This document shows positions 53,518 to 63,460 of a stretch of 64,000 nucleotides of DNA, piece after piece. Positions within the stretch are counted from its first letter, which is position 1, and each line of letters opens with the position of its first letter. The translations under genes were made by a program, and so were the position numbers. The stretch is from the NCBI GenBank assembly GCA_028292625.1, contig JAQGLY010000007.1:1-64000 (forward strand), written 5' to 3'. The DNA is from Herbaspirillum sp. (GTDB taxonomy: Bacteria; Pseudomonadota; Gammaproteobacteria; Burkholderiales; Burkholderiaceae_D). Below the pieces are notes generated by a model. It made no database searches. It saw only the letters and a program-made list of their open reading frames with translations, and was not told the origin of the DNA.

Positions 53518-54810
53518 ATGAAACAGTCGCAACCCTCGCATCCCTTTACCCATGCCGCCCATTATCCGGTGCTCATTATCGGCGGCGGCCAGGCCGGCTT
53601 ATCGATGAGCTACTACTTGAAGCAACAGGGCATCGCCCATCTCATTGTCGAAAAAAATCGTGTTGGCCATGCCTGGCGCAACGAGCGCTGGGATTCGTTT
53701 TGCCTGGTCACGCCGAACTGGCAATGCACGCTGCCGGGCTTTCCGTATCAAGGCAGCGATCCCTCGGGTTTCATGGAAAAAGATGAAATCGTGGAATACA
53801 TCGATAAATACGTCGCCTCCTTCCAGCCCCTCGTCGCGGAGGGCGTCGCCGTCACGCATCTGCGACGCAATGCCGCCGATATATTCGAAGTCGAAACGGC
53901 GCAAGGCGTGCTGACCGCCGATCAAGTGGTGGTGGCGGTCGGCGGTTACCACTTGCCGGTCATCCCGCGTGTCGCGGCGAAGCTGCCGGTCCAGGTGAAG
54001 CAATTGCACTCCTGCGAATACGTCAATCCGGCGGCGCTGCCGCCCGGCGAAGTGCTGGTCGTGGGCACTGGGCAATCGGGCTGTCAGATCGCCGAAGACC
54101 TGCATTTGAGCGGACGCCGCGTGCATTTATGCGTGGGCGATGCGCCGCGCGTGGCGCGGCGTTATCGCGGCAAGGATGTGGTCGAATGGCTGGATCTCAT
54201 GAAGTATTACGATATGCCGGTCGACCGTCACCCGCTGGGCGTCGGGGTGCGCGACAAAACCAATCACTACGTCACCGGGCGCGACGGCGGGCGGGATATC
54301 GATTTGCGCAAATTCGCGCTGGAAGGCATGCAGCTGTACGGCCGTTTCGAGGATATCGCCGACGGCGTTGCGAGGTTCGGCGGCGAATTGAAAAAGAATC
54401 TTGACGGCGCCGATGCGGTTTCCGAAAACATCAAGGACAGCATCGACACATTCATTGCTCGCCAATCCATCGATGCGCCGGTCGAAGCGCGTTATGTGCC
54501 GGTCTGGGAACCGCCGGCCGATGCGCCGCGCAGGCTCGATGTCGCGGCCGGGAAAATTGCCGTCGTGATCTGGTGCATCGGTTTCCGCACCGACTTCAGC
54601 TGGATAGACGAAGATATTTTCGATACATGCGGCTACCCCGGCCATGTGCGGGGCGTCACGGCAGTGCCCGGCTTGTATTTTCTCGGTCTGCCTTGGCAAT
54701 ATACCTGGGGTTCGGGGCGCTTTTCCGGCGTGGCGCGCGATGCGGCGCATTTATTGGAGCATGTCGTCACGCATCGTTTCAGACAGGTTTACGGGGCAAT
54801 CGCCTCGTAA
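53518..54810 (+). CDS. nitH: NitH, MSMEG_0569-family flavin-dependent oxidoreductase
   Basis: This 430-residue FAD/NAD(P) monooxygenase-like protein has Rossmann site 1 IIGGGQAGLSMSYYL (about residues 20-34), the RNERWDSFCLVTPNWQC block, and a second nucleotide site VVGTGQSGCQIAEDL near residue 180. Members resemble flavin-containing and N-hydroxylating monooxygenases. In cyanotrophs it is the terminal gene of Nit1C. Its substrate is not known. GGAG precedes ATG 53518. Confidence 0.9.
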   Translation: MKQSQPSHPFTHAAHYPVLIIGGGQAGLSMSYYLKQQGIAHLIVEKNRVGHAWRNERWDSFCLVTPNWQCTLPGFPYQGSDPSGFMEKDEIVEYIDKYVASFQPLVAEGVAVTHLRRNAADIFEVETAQGVLTADQVVVAVGGYHLPVIPRVAAKLPVQVKQLHSCEYVNPAALPPGEVLVVGTGQSGCQIAEDLHLSGRRVHLCVGDAPRVARRYRGKDVVEWLDLMKYYDMPVDRHPLGVGVRDKTNHYVTGRDGGRDIDLRKFALEGMQLYGRFEDIADGVARFGGELKKNLDGADAVSENIKDSIDTFIARQSIDAPVEARYVPVWEPPADAPRRLDVAAGKIAVVIWCIGFRTDFSWIDEDIFDTCGYPGHVRGVTAVPGLYFLGLPWQYTWGSGRFSGVARDAAHLLEHVVTHRFRQVYGAIAS

Positions 54811-54903
54811 GAAGAGTTAATCGATAGGCAATCGTCACCTCTTGGTAAAAATTTGCTTTATGCGGGTTAATCAAACTGTCGCTGAATAATTGTGTACAAA
54901 GCG

Positions 54904-54909
54904 TATAAT
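54904..54909 (+). promoter_or_regulatory. -10 element upstream of rhlE
   Basis: A consensus TATAAT lies 148 bases before the rhlE ATG, giving a leader of about 140 bases. The -35 is weak. Long leaders are usual for cold-responsive DEAD-box genes. Confidence 0.5.
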
Positions 54910-55056
54910 GCGCGTCTACAAGAGCGGGATACGCCGGTTGTCCGCGACGATTGCGTCTGTTCCGTCTCCATGCTTCGCAAAGCCTGTCGTCCTCGTATTC
55001 GCGCCTGTTTTTCATTCGCGAATCAACCGAATCAATCATTACCGTTCATTCAGACC

Positions 55057-56529
55057 ATGCCTGACATTCAGTCCGATTTACCCCTTGTAGTCGATGCCGC
55101 CGTTCGTTTTGCCGATTTTGGTTTGGCGCCGGAGATTTTGCGCGCGCTGACCGAGCAGGGCTATGTGCATCCGACCCCGATTCAGGAGCAAGCCATCCCG
55201 GTGGTGTTGCAGGGGCGCGACGTTATGGGCGCGGCGCAGACCGGCACCGGCAAGACGGCCGGCTTCTCGCTGCCGATCATCCAGTTGCTGCTGGCGCATG
55301 CCAGCAACAGCGCATCGCCGGCCCGTCATCCGGTGCGCGCACTGATCCTGACGCCGACCCGCGAGCTGGCCGACCAGGTGGCGGACAACGTCAAAGCCTA
55401 TTCGCGCCATACGCCGCTGCGCAGTACGGTGGTGTTCGGCGGGATCGACATGGCGCCGCAAACCGCCGCCCTGCGCGCCGGCGTGGAGATCGTCATCGCC
55501 ACGCCAGGCCGCCTGCTGGACCACGTGCAGCAGAAAACCCTGAATTTGTCGCAAACCCAGATTCTGGTGATGGATGAAGCCGACCGCATGCTGGACATGG
55601 GCTTTCTGCCGGATTTGCAGCGCATCATCAATTTGCTGCCCAAGAAGCGCCAGAACCTGATGTTTTCGGCGACCTTCTCGCCGGAAATCAAGCGCCTGGC
55701 GGGCAGCTTCCAGAATAATCCGGTCACCATCGAAGTCGCGCGCAGCAACGCCACCGCGGACAACGTGACCCAGACCATTTACCGGATCGAAGACGGCGGC
55801 AAGGCCGAAGCGGTATCGCATATCATCCGCCAGCGCGCGCTGAAACAGGTGATCGTCTTTTCCAATACCAAGATCGGCGCTTCCAAACTGGCGCGTCACC
55901 TGGAAAACGAAGGCGTCAAGGCGTCGGCGATTCACGGCGACAAATCGCAGAACGAACGGATGGCCGCGCTGGAGGCATTCAAGCGCGGCGAGGTTGAGGT
56001 GCTGGTGGCGACGGACGTGGCCGCGCGCGGCCTCGACATCGCCGAATTGCCTTGCGTTATCAATTTCGATTTGCCGTATAACGCCGAGGATTATGTGCAC
56101 CGCATCGGCCGTACCGGTCGCGCGGGCGCGTCGGGCGATGCGATTTCACTGTTTTCCGACAAGGACGAACGGCTGCTGGTCGATATCGAAAATATGATCA
56201 AGCATAAATTCGTGCGCAGCGAATTGATCGGTTTCGTCGCCAGGCCCGCGCGCAGCGCAATGGGCGCAGCCGCCGGCGGTGAGCGCGAACGCGGACCGCG
56301 CCGCAGCGACAGCGCGGAATCCCGGCCGCCGCGCAATCCTGCCGCCGCATCCCCCCGTCCTGCTTATGCAACGTCGGGACGCAAGGAAAAGGTCGACCCC
56401 TGGTTCATGAAGCCGTATGAGCCCGCGGCCGCCAGCGAGGCCGAAGCCGCGCCGGCGGCGTCGAACGGCTCGGCCAAACCGGCCAAGCAGAAACGGGCGG
56501 CGTTGCTGGGCGGCATACCGAAAGGGTAA
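55057..56529 (+). CDS. rhlE: DEAD-box ATP-dependent RNA helicase, RhlE type
   Basis: This 490-residue RNA helicase is likely to act in ribosome assembly and RNA turnover. The Q motif is FADFGLAPEILRALTEQGY. Motif I is AQTGTGKT, Ia PTRELADQV, II DEAD (VMDEADRMLDMGF), III SAT, and VI HRIGRTGRAG. The C-terminal tail (about residues 390-490) is basic and Ala/Pro-rich. I chose ATG 55057 (MPDIQSDLPL); the open frame extends upstream through the promoter. A terminator follows. Confidence 0.93.
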   Translation: MPDIQSDLPLVVDAAVRFADFGLAPEILRALTEQGYVHPTPIQEQAIPVVLQGRDVMGAAQTGTGKTAGFSLPIIQLLLAHASNSASPARHPVRALILTPTRELADQVADNVKAYSRHTPLRSTVVFGGIDMAPQTAALRAGVEIVIATPGRLLDHVQQKTLNLSQTQILVMDEADRMLDMGFLPDLQRIINLLPKKRQNLMFSATFSPEIKRLAGSFQNNPVTIEVARSNATADNVTQTIYRIEDGGKAEAVSHIIRQRALKQVIVFSNTKIGASKLARHLENEGVKASAIHGDKSQNERMAALEAFKRGEVEVLVATDVAARGLDIAELPCVINFDLPYNAEDYVHRIGRTGRAGASGDAISLFSDKDERLLVDIENMIKHKFVRSELIGFVARPARSAMGAAAGGERERGPRRSDSAESRPPRNPAAASPRPAYATSGRKEKVDPWFMKPYEPAAASEAEAAPAASNGSAKPAKQKRAALLGGIPKG

Positions 56530-56544
56530 AAGCCGTTTTCAGAA

Positions 56545-56580
56545 AATAGCGGAAGGCAGCCAATGCCTTCCGCTATTTTT
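56545..56580. terminator. bidirectional terminator between rhlE and gluQ
   Basis: A 14-bp stem (AATAGCGGAAGGCA with its complement, 56545-56558 and 56564-56577) with a 5-base loop and T run ends rhlE. Its right arm overlaps the last codons of gluQ on the other strand. Confidence 0.9.
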
Positions 56581-57511
56581 TTGCTTGCGATTTGGTCTGC
56601 GGCAAATCGTGCAGGCGCCGTTCCCACGCGGCAATCGCCTGCGGCCAGAATGCGTCGACGGAATCGGTGTTCGCCGCAATGCCGCTTTCCAGCCCCAGAA
56701 ACCGCGCGCATGCCGACAATTCCCGCAGCGGCCGACTCAGGTCCAGCGCCGGCGCGCCGTTTTGCTTGGACAGCTTTTCGCCGTCATCGCCGGCCAATAA
56801 CGGCACATGCAAATAGGCCGGGGTCGGTACGCCCAGCAAGCGCTGCAGATAAATCTGGCGCGCCGTCGAATCGATCAGGTCCGCGCCGCGCACGACATCG
56901 GTGACGCCTTGCGCCGCATCGTCGACCACCACCGCCAGTTGATAGGCCCAGAAGCCGTCGGCGCGTTTCAATACGAAATCGCCGGTTTCCGATGCCAGAT
57001 CCTGCGTCAGAGGACCGAACCAGCGATCGTCGAAATGAATCAGCCGTTGCGGGTCGTCCGCATCGGGTACCCGTATCCGCAAGGTACGGCCGATTTTCCC
57101 ATCGGCCACGCCATTGCGGCAGGTCCCAGGGTAAATGGCGGCGCCGTCGGCCGCCCGCGGCAGTCCGATACGCGTGACCGAATCGATAATCTCCTTGCGT
57201 GTGCAGGCGCAGGGATAAACCAGCGCGCCCAAGCGTTCGCAGGCTGCTTGGTACAGCTGCTTGCGCTCGCTTTGCGTCGCCACCGCATGATCCCAATGCA
57301 TGCCCAGGGCGGACAAAGCTTGCCGTATCGCGGCGATGGCGTCGGGCACGGTGCGGGTTTCGTCGATGTCTTCGATGCGCAGCAGCCAGACGCCGCCGTG
57401 CAGCCGCGCGTCGAGATAGCTGGCCATCGCCGCCGCCAGCGATCCGGCATGCAGCGGGCCGGACGGCGACGGCGCAAAGCGGCCGACATAAGGAAGGTGG
57501 GCGGCGCTCAT
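56573..57511 (-). CDS. gluQ: glutamyl-Q tRNA(Asp) synthetase
   Basis: This 312-residue truncated GluRS-like enzyme attaches Glu to queuosine at position 34 of tRNA-Asp. It has the HIGH-like FAPSPSGPLHAGSL, the zinc-binding region with YPCACTRKEI, and the KMSKS-like EKLSKQNG; it lacks the anticodon-binding domain. It acts downstream of queuosine synthesis, for which queG is also in this window. It is convergent with rhlE. Confidence 0.95.
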   Translation of the reverse strand: MSAAHLPYVGRFAPSPSGPLHAGSLAAAMASYLDARLHGGVWLLRIEDIDETRTVPDAIAAIRQALSALGMHWDHAVATQSERKQLYQAACERLGALVYPCACTRKEIIDSVTRIGLPRAADGAAIYPGTCRNGVADGKIGRTLRIRVPDADDPQRLIHFDDRWFGPLTQDLASETGDFVLKRADGFWAYQLAVVVDDAAQGVTDVVRGADLIDSTARQIYLQRLLGVPTPAYLHVPLLAGDDGEKLSKQNGAPALDLSRPLRELSACARFLGLESGIAANTDSVDAFWPQAIAAWERRLHDLPQTKSQAKK

Positions 57512-57651
57512 TGAAATGGAAATTCGGCCTGGGTTCGTTTGAAATTCGGAATGCGCATATCAGCGCGCATTCTGGCGTCGTCCACCGGTTTATGCAATAA
57601 GATAAGCATCCATCATCGGCCAAAAGCCGAAACCAAGCATAGGAGACGGCC

Positions 57652-58470
57652 TTGGGCACCGACAGCAACATTTTCCGCACGGCAGAGCGCTGGCCCTATC
57701 CGCGCCAAATCGCCCATCGCGGCGGCGGCACGTTGGCGCCCGAAAATACCTTGGCCGGGATGCGCTGCGGATTGGCGTACGGGTTTCGCGGTGTCGAGTT
57801 CGATGTGATGCTGGCGCAGGATGGGGTGCCGGTCCTGATGCACGATCCGCAATTTGGGCGAACCATACGGGCGCCCGGCGGGATCGGCGATTATTCCTCG
57901 CACGCTCTCAGCGCGCTCGATGCGGGCAGTTGGCTGAGCGAACAGTTTCGCGGCGAGCCGGTCTGTACGCTGACGGAAGCGATGCAATTCTGCGTCGCCA
58001 ACGGTCTCTGGATGAATATCGAAATCAAGCCGTCCACGCCGGAGACCGCGGCCGATACCGGCGCCGCGGTGGCGGCCGGGGTGCGGCGATTTTTCGCGCA
58101 GCGGCAAGCGGGGAGGGACGCGCCGCGCATCGACGCCGTGCCGCCGCTGTTTTCTTCTTTTTCGTTCGACGCGTTGCGCGCGGCGCAGGCTGTCGCGCCG
58201 GAAATCGCGCGCGGATGGCTGATTGATACCATCGCCGAGGGCTGGCTGGCGTCGTTGCGGGCGCTGGACGCAGTGGCGTTGCACACCAACCATCTGCATT
58301 TGAACGCGGTATTGGCGGCGCAGGTGAAACAGGCCGGGTATGGGCTGCTTTGCTATACCGTCAATGATCCGGCGCGCGCTCGCAAAATCGAAAGCTGGGG
58401 CGTCGACGCTTTCTGCACCGACAGGCTCGATCTGTTTCCACAGCCGCGCCGCGCCGCTTATCCCTTATAA
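57652..58470 (+). CDS. ugpQ: glycerophosphodiester phosphodiesterase
   Basis: This 272-residue cytoplasmic GDPD hydrolyses glycerophosphodiesters to glycerol-3-phosphate and an alcohol. Motifs are [35 protein letters not shown] and MNIEIKPS, with the catalytic His pair and metal-binding Glu/Asp. No signal peptide is present, consistent with UgpQ. The start is TTG 57652 with AGGAGA five bases upstream; no better ATG exists. It is 40 bases ahead of alaS. Confidence 0.92.
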   Translation: MGTDSNIFRTAERWPYPRQIAHRGGGTLAPENTLAGMRCGLAYGFRGVEFDVMLAQDGVPVLMHDPQFGRTIRAPGGIGDYSSHALSALDAGSWLSEQFRGEPVCTLTEAMQFCVANGLWMNIEIKPSTPETAADTGAAVAAGVRRFFAQRQAGRDAPRIDAVPPLFSSFSFDALRAAQAVAPEIARGWLIDTIAEGWLASLRALDAVALHTNHLHLNAVLAAQVKQAGYGLLCYTVNDPARARKIESWGVDAFCTDRLDLFPQPRRAAYPL

Positions 58471-58510
58471 TCGTTGCTTTGCCATAGACCGCTTTTTACC
58501 GTCCCCAACC

Positions 58511-61144
58511 ATGAAATCAGCAGAAATTCGCGACAAGTTTTTGAAATTTTTCGAATCCAAGGGGCATACCGTGGTGCGCTCGTCCAGCCTGGTGCCAGGC
58601 AACGATCCGACGCTGCTGTTTACCAATTCGGGCATGGTGCAGTTCAAGGACGTGTTTCTGGGCACCGACCAACGCAATTACGTGCGCGCGACCTCGGTGC
58701 AGCGCTGCCTGCGCGCCGGCGGCAAGCACAACGACCTTGAAAACGTCGGCTATACCGCGCGCCATCACACCTTCTTCGAAATGCTCGGGAATTGGTCGTT
58801 CGGCGATTATTTCAAGCGCGATTCGCTGAAATGGGCCTGGGAATTGCTGACCCAGGTCTACGGTCTGCCGGCCGACAAGCTGTGGGCCACGGTGTACGAA
58901 ACCGATGACGAAGCCTACGACATCTGGGTCAATGAAATCGGTTTGCCGAAAGAGCGCGTGGTGCGCATCGGCGACAACAAGGGCGCGCCGTATGCGTCGG
59001 ACAACTTCTGGCAAATGGCCGATACCGGCCCTTGCGGCCCCTGCTCCGAGATTTTTTTCGACCACGGTCCCGATATCTGGGGCGGCCCTCCGGGCAGTCC
59101 GGAGCAGGACGGCGACCGCTATATCGAAATCTGGAATAACGTGTTCATGCAGTTCGACCGCCAGATCGACGCCGCGACCGGCGTCGCCACGCTGACCCCG
59201 CTGCCCAAGCAATGCGTCGATACCGGCATGGGGCTGGAGCGTCTGGCCGCCGTGCTGCAGCATGTGCACAGCAATTACGAAATCGATTTGTTCCAGGCGC
59301 TGATCAAGGCCGCCGCGCGCGAAACGCGCACGGTCGATATGAGCAACGATTCCCTGAAGGTGATCGCCGATCATATCCGCGCCTGTTCGTTCCTGATCGT
59401 CGACGGTGTGATTCCGGGCAACGAGGGCCGCGGCTACGTATTGCGCCGGATCATCCGCCGCGCCTTGCGCCACGGTCATAAATTGGGCCAGACCAAGCCG
59501 TTCTTCCATAAATTGGTCAAGGACCTGGTGGCCGAAATGGGCGCCGCCTATCCGGAATTGCCGGCTGCCGCCGCCCGCGTCGAGCAGGTGCTGCAGCAGG
59601 AAGAAGAGCGTTTCGGCGAGACACTGGAACACGGCATGAAGATTCTGGAAGCGGCGCTGCTGGCGTCGCCCGGCAAGCTGGACGGCGAAACCGCGTTCAC
59701 CTTGTACGACACCTACGGGTTTCCGCTGGATCTGACCGCCGACATCTGTCGCGAACGCAACGTCGCGCTGGACGAAGCCGGGTTCGAAACGGCGATGGAG
59801 CGCCAGCGTTCGACGGCGCGGGCCGCAGGTAAATTCAAGAGCGCGGCGGCCGGCGTCAGTTACGACGGCGTCAAAACGCGTTTTGTCGGCTATGAAGCGC
59901 TGACGCATGCGGCGCAAGTGGTCGCGTTGTATGTCGACGGCCATGCGGTTCAGAAAATCGAGGCCGGCCAGGAAGCCATGGTGGTGCTGGACGTCACGCC
60001 GTTTTACGCCGAATCGGGCGGCCAGGCCGGCGATGCCGGAACGCTGGAGGCCAACGGCGGCGCCGCATCGTTCGAAGTCGGCGATTCGCAAAAGATCCAG
60101 CCGGAGGTATTCGGTCATCACGGCGTGTTGCGTTCGGGATCACTGGCGGTGGGCGATCGCGTCGAGGCCAAGGTCGACGCGCCGCTGCGCGCCAGGGTCG
60201 TGCGCAATCACTCGGCCACCCATCTGATGCACAAGGCGCTGCGCGAAGTGCTCGGCACGCATGTGGCGCAAAAGGGTTCGCTGGTGGACGCCGACAAGAC
60301 GCGTTTCGATTTCAGCCACAACGCGCCGGTGACGCCGGACCAGATTCGCCAGGTCGAACAAATCGTCAATCGTGAAATTCTGGCCAACGCCGCCGCCGAA
60401 GCCAAACTGATGTCCTTCGACGATGCGGTCGGCGCCGGCGCGATGGCGCTGTTCGGCGAAAAATACGGCGACGAAGTGCGGGTATTGTCGATCGGCAGTT
60501 CACGCGAATTGTGCGGCGGCACCCACGTCGGCCGCACCGGCGATATCGGCTTGTTCAAGATCGTTGCCGAAGGCGGCGTCGCCGCCGGCGTGCGCCGCAT
60601 CGAGGCGGTGACCGGAGAGAATGCGTTGGCGGTGGTGCAGACGCTGAGCAACCGCGTCAACGACATCGCCAGCGCGTTGAAGGCGCAGCCTGAGGAGGTG
60701 ACGCAGAGGATCGCGCAGGTGCAGGAGCATGTCAAAGCGCTGGAAAAGGAAGTGAGCGCATTGAAATCGAAACTGGCGGCCAGCCAGGGCGACGAACTGG
60801 TGTCGCAGGCCCTGGACGTCAAGGGGATCAAAGTGCTGGCGGCCAGGCTGGAAGGCGCCGACGGCGCCATATTGCGCGAGACCATGGACAAGCTGAAGGA
60901 CAAATTGAAGAGCGCGGCGATCGTGCTGGCGGCGGTCAACGACGGCAAGGTCAGCCTGATCGCCGGCGTGACGGCGGATGCGGTCGGTAAGGTCAAAGCC
61001 GGCGATCTGGTTAATTTCGTCGCGCAGCAGGTCGGCGGCAAAGGCGGCGGGCGGCCCGATATGGCGCAGGCCGGCGGCACCGATCCAAGCGGCCTGCCGG
61101 CTGCGCTCAAAGGCGTCGCCGGCTGGATTGCGGAACGTCTCTGA
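58511..61144 (+). CDS. alaS: alanyl-tRNA synthetase
   Basis: This 877-residue class II synthetase charges tRNA-Ala. It begins [19 protein letters not shown] and has the class II core with [19 protein letters not shown] and [12 protein letters not shown]. The tRNA-recognition and editing domain has [11 protein letters not shown] and [13 protein letters not shown] (zinc ligands), and the C-Ala domain has a coiled coil near residues 735-770. The E. coli enzyme is 876 residues. ATG 58511 is the family start. Its stop overlaps the next start (TGATG). Confidence 0.97.
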   Translation: MKSAEIRDKFLKFFESKGHTVVRSSSLVPGNDPTLLFTNSGMVQFKDVFLGTDQRNYVRATSVQRCLRAGGKHNDLENVGYTARHHTFFEMLGNWSFGDYFKRDSLKWAWELLTQVYGLPADKLWATVYETDDEAYDIWVNEIGLPKERVVRIGDNKGAPYASDNFWQMADTGPCGPCSEIFFDHGPDIWGGPPGSPEQDGDRYIEIWNNVFMQFDRQIDAATGVATLTPLPKQCVDTGMGLERLAAVLQHVHSNYEIDLFQALIKAAARETRTVDMSNDSLKVIADHIRACSFLIVDGVIPGNEGRGYVLRRIIRRALRHGHKLGQTKPFFHKLVKDLVAEMGAAYPELPAAAARVEQVLQQEEERFGETLEHGMKILEAALLASPGKLDGETAFTLYDTYGFPLDLTADICRERNVALDEAGFETAMERQRSTARAAGKFKSAAAGVSYDGVKTRFVGYEALTHAAQVVALYVDGHAVQKIEAGQEAMVVLDVTPFYAESGGQAGDAGTLEANGGAASFEVGDSQKIQPEVFGHHGVLRSGSLAVGDRVEAKVDAPLRARVVRNHSATHLMHKALREVLGTHVAQKGSLVDADKTRFDFSHNAPVTPDQIRQVEQIVNREILANAAAEAKLMSFDDAVGAGAMALFGEKYGDEVRVLSIGSSRELCGGTHVGRTGDIGLFKIVAEGGVAAGVRRIEAVTGENALAVVQTLSNRVNDIASALKAQPEEVTQRIAQVQEHVKALEKEVSALKSKLAASQGDELVSQALDVKGIKVLAARLEGADGAILRETMDKLKDKLKSAAIVLAAVNDGKVSLIAGVTADAVGKVKAGDLVNFVAQQVGGKGGGRPDMAQAGGTDPSGLPAALKGVAGWIAERL

Positions 61145-61707
61145 TGAATACCCCGGCGGCCGACGGCGAATTCCGGTTTTGCCCGGTCTGCGCGGCGCCG
61201 CTGGTGCTGCGTCCCGACGACGACGCCGGCAAGCTGCGCAAGATGTGCCCGCACGGTCACTGGACCCATTGGGACAATCCGCTGCCGGTGCTGGCGGCGA
61301 TCGTGGAGCTCGACGGCCGCATTCTGCTGGCCCGGAACGCTGCATGGGGCGAAGGAAGATTCGCGCTGATTACCGGTTTCATGGAGCGCGACGAGACGCC
61401 GGAGCAGGGCATCGCGCGCGAACTGAAAGAAGAAACCGATCTGGACGCAGGCGAAATCACGCTCGTCGGCGTGTATGAATTCATGCGCAAGAACGAGTTG
61501 ATCATCGCCTATCACGTCAAAGCCAGCGGCATGGTGCGTCTGTCGCCGGAGCTGCTGGAATACCGCATGGTCGAGCCGGCCGATCTGTTGCCATGGCGGG
61601 CCGGCACCGGTTTGGCGCTGGCCGACTGGATGCGCCTGCGCGGGCTGGAGGTCACTTTCGTCGATACGCCCGGAGCCATCCCGGCGGTCCAGCCTGCACG
61701 ACAATAG
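61144..61707 (+). CDS. Nudix hydrolase with N-terminal zinc ribbon
   Basis: This 187-residue protein has an N-terminal zinc ribbon (FCPVCAAPL and KMCPHGH) then a Nudix fold with the box GFMERDETPEQGIARELKEE. The combination resembles NudC-like/ADP-ribose-type pyrophosphatases in layout, though it lacks the NudC SQPWPFPxS signature. Substrate is uncertain. It is coupled to alaS by overlapping stop/start. Confidence 0.87.
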   Translation: MNTPAADGEFRFCPVCAAPLVLRPDDDAGKLRKMCPHGHWTHWDNPLPVLAAIVELDGRILLARNAAWGEGRFALITGFMERDETPEQGIARELKEETDLDAGEITLVGVYEFMRKNELIIAYHVKASGMVRLSPELLEYRMVEPADLLPWRAGTGLALADWMRLRGLEVTFVDTPGAIPAVQPARQ

Positions 61708-61831
61708 TGCGTAAGCAACATTGCTGTAATGCAATGGTGCGCCGAAAACAACAGTTTTGGTGCGCTGCGGTAATTGGAGGGCGGTTTGGAGTAAAATTTG
61801 CCACTTCAGCTTCCCATTCAATCGAATCAAT

Positions 61832-62059
61832 ATGGAATTTCATAGAGAACTTGACGCGCGCGGTTTGCACTGTCCTCTTCCCATCCTGAAAACCAAGAAG
61901 GCCCTAGCGGACATGATCAGCGGAGAAGTGCTGCGCGTGATGGCGACGGACACTGGTTCGGTACGCGATTTTCAGGCATTCGCGAAACAGACAGGCAACG
62001 CTTTGCTCGCGCAGACGGAAGAAAACCGCGAATTTGTTTTCTTCATGAAACGCAAATAA
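61832..62059 (+). CDS. TusA/SirA-family sulfur carrier
   Basis: This 75-residue sulfur-transfer protein has the family start MEFHRELDARGLHCPLPILK, with the persulfide cysteine in the CPxP motif. ISGEVLRVMATDTGSVRDF and the C-terminal beta strand are typical. It may deliver sulfur for tRNA 2-thiolation or other pathways; other tus genes are not in this window. A terminator follows. Confidence 0.9.
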   Translation: MEFHRELDARGLHCPLPILKTKKALADMISGEVLRVMATDTGSVRDFQAFAKQTGNALLAQTEENREFVFFMKRK

Positions 62060-62088
62060 ACATTCGGCACGGCATGGCCGTAGAAATA

Positions 62089-62120
62089 AAAAACGCCTGC
62101 ACTTGATTGCGGGCGTTTTT
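62089..62120 (+). terminator. terminator after the TusA-family gene
   Basis: The stem AAAAACGCC/GGCGTTTTT extends inward by a GC/GC pair past single mismatches and ends in a T run. Confidence 0.88.
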
Positions 62121-62665
62121 CATATTGCCGACGAAAACTTTCGGCGCGGCTGACGGGCGGAATTTTTCGTTGAAACGGCTGCGACGAGGTGGCCGCCATT
62201 CATTCGGAGCTCCGATGCCGCTGCAGGATTTCAGTGCACTTCTGATTCTCGAAAGCAGCAAATCTTAATAAGAATTCATGTAGTTGAGCCACAACGAAAT
62301 GACAAAGGCGGAAATGTTTGTGCTAAACTTGATCGCACATTCCGGATTCGGGATATTGTTTCCCGTTAATATTTGCCAAGAGCAAATACTGATAATGGGA
62401 CTCTGCAGTAATTAGAAAAGTAAATTGCGCTGGCCTTGAGCTTCAGCTTTCGCCTGGAACTCGTTTCATCAATATCTGTGAGATTTGCCGTCGTTGGACG
62501 GCAATACCGCGACCGGCGCTGCTGGCGGTTTGCAAGCTGTAGAATCTGTCCTCGGCATATCCATCCTTGTCCGATGCGCGGCGCAGCAGCATTTACGCAT
62601 CTTTACGCATAGCTTTATGCACACCCTTTTAAACGCCTTCTAAAATACGTTGCTCAAGATCGTAC
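62121..62665. other. long intergenic region upstream of scpB
   Basis: 545 bases without a supported CDS. Structures seen are an imperfect long hairpin CCCGTTAATATTTGC with its partner (62362-62399) and an 8-bp perfect hairpin TTGCCGTC/GACGGCAA (62485-62504). Near 62590-62625 there is a cluster of TTTACGCAT-like repeats. ATGACA, 19 bases, TAAACT (62299-62329) is a weak candidate promoter. A small RNA or an scpB leader is possible. Confidence 0.4.
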
Positions 62666-63460
62666 ATGAATACAACTGAGGCCAAGCGAGTCCTCGAAAC
62701 GGCTTTGTTATGCGCGCATGAGCCGTTGTCACTCAACGATATCAAGAAACTCTATATCGCTCATGAAAGCGCCGACAGCGAAGTCGATGCCGACGCGATC
62801 CATGCGATGTTGGAGGAGTTGCGCGGCGATTGGGACGGCAAGGGCATCGAAGTAGTCAGCCTGTCGACCGGATGGCGGTTTCAAAGCCGCCCCGAAATGA
62901 AGATGTACCTGGATCGTCTGAACCCCGAAAAGCCGCCCAAGTACTCGCGCGCAACGCTGGAAACGCTGGCGATCATTGCGTATCGCCAGCCGGTCACCCG
63001 CGGCGATATCGAAGAAATTCGCGGCGTTACCGTGAATACGCAAACCATCCGCATGCTGGAAGACCGCAGCTGGATCGAGGCCATCGGCCATCGCGATGTG
63101 CCGGGACGCCCCGCGTTGTTTGCGACCACCAAGCGATTTCTCGACGATCTGGGACTGGCGTCGCTGGATCAGCTGCCTCCGCTGCAACAGGTCGGCGATG
63201 GTAGCCAGGCGCAAGGCGCCGGACTCGATCTGGGGTCCTCCGAAGATAATTTACTGGCTGACTTGAACCAATTTGAAAACGGCTTGCCCACTGATGACCT
63301 GGCCGATGATTTACCCATCGACGACGAGCAAGATGCCGTTGCCGACCTGGAACCGGACGCATCGGTAACGCCTCATTTCTCTCATGATCCGGCGCCGGAA
63401 GTCGTTGCCGACACCGTGCAGGATCAACATAACCACAACGTTAATAATGAACCCAATTAG
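62666..63460 (+). CDS. scpB: segregation and condensation protein ScpB
   Basis: ScpB is the winged-helix kleisin partner subunit of the Smc-ScpAB condensin. The conserved core (residues about 1-175) has [50 protein letters not shown] and [18 protein letters not shown]. The last 85 residues are an acidic, low-complexity tail. It overlaps the next gene by 14 bases in a different frame. ScpA is not in the window. Confidence 0.94.
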   Translation: MNTTEAKRVLETALLCAHEPLSLNDIKKLYIAHESADSEVDADAIHAMLEELRGDWDGKGIEVVSLSTGWRFQSRPEMKMYLDRLNPEKPPKYSRATLETLAIIAYRQPVTRGDIEEIRGVTVNTQTIRMLEDRSWIEAIGHRDVPGRPALFATTKRFLDDLGLASLDQLPPLQQVGDGSQAQGAGLDLGSSEDNLLADLNQFENGLPTDDLADDLPIDDEQDAVADLEPDASVTPHFSHDPAPEVVADTVQDQHNHNVNNEPN

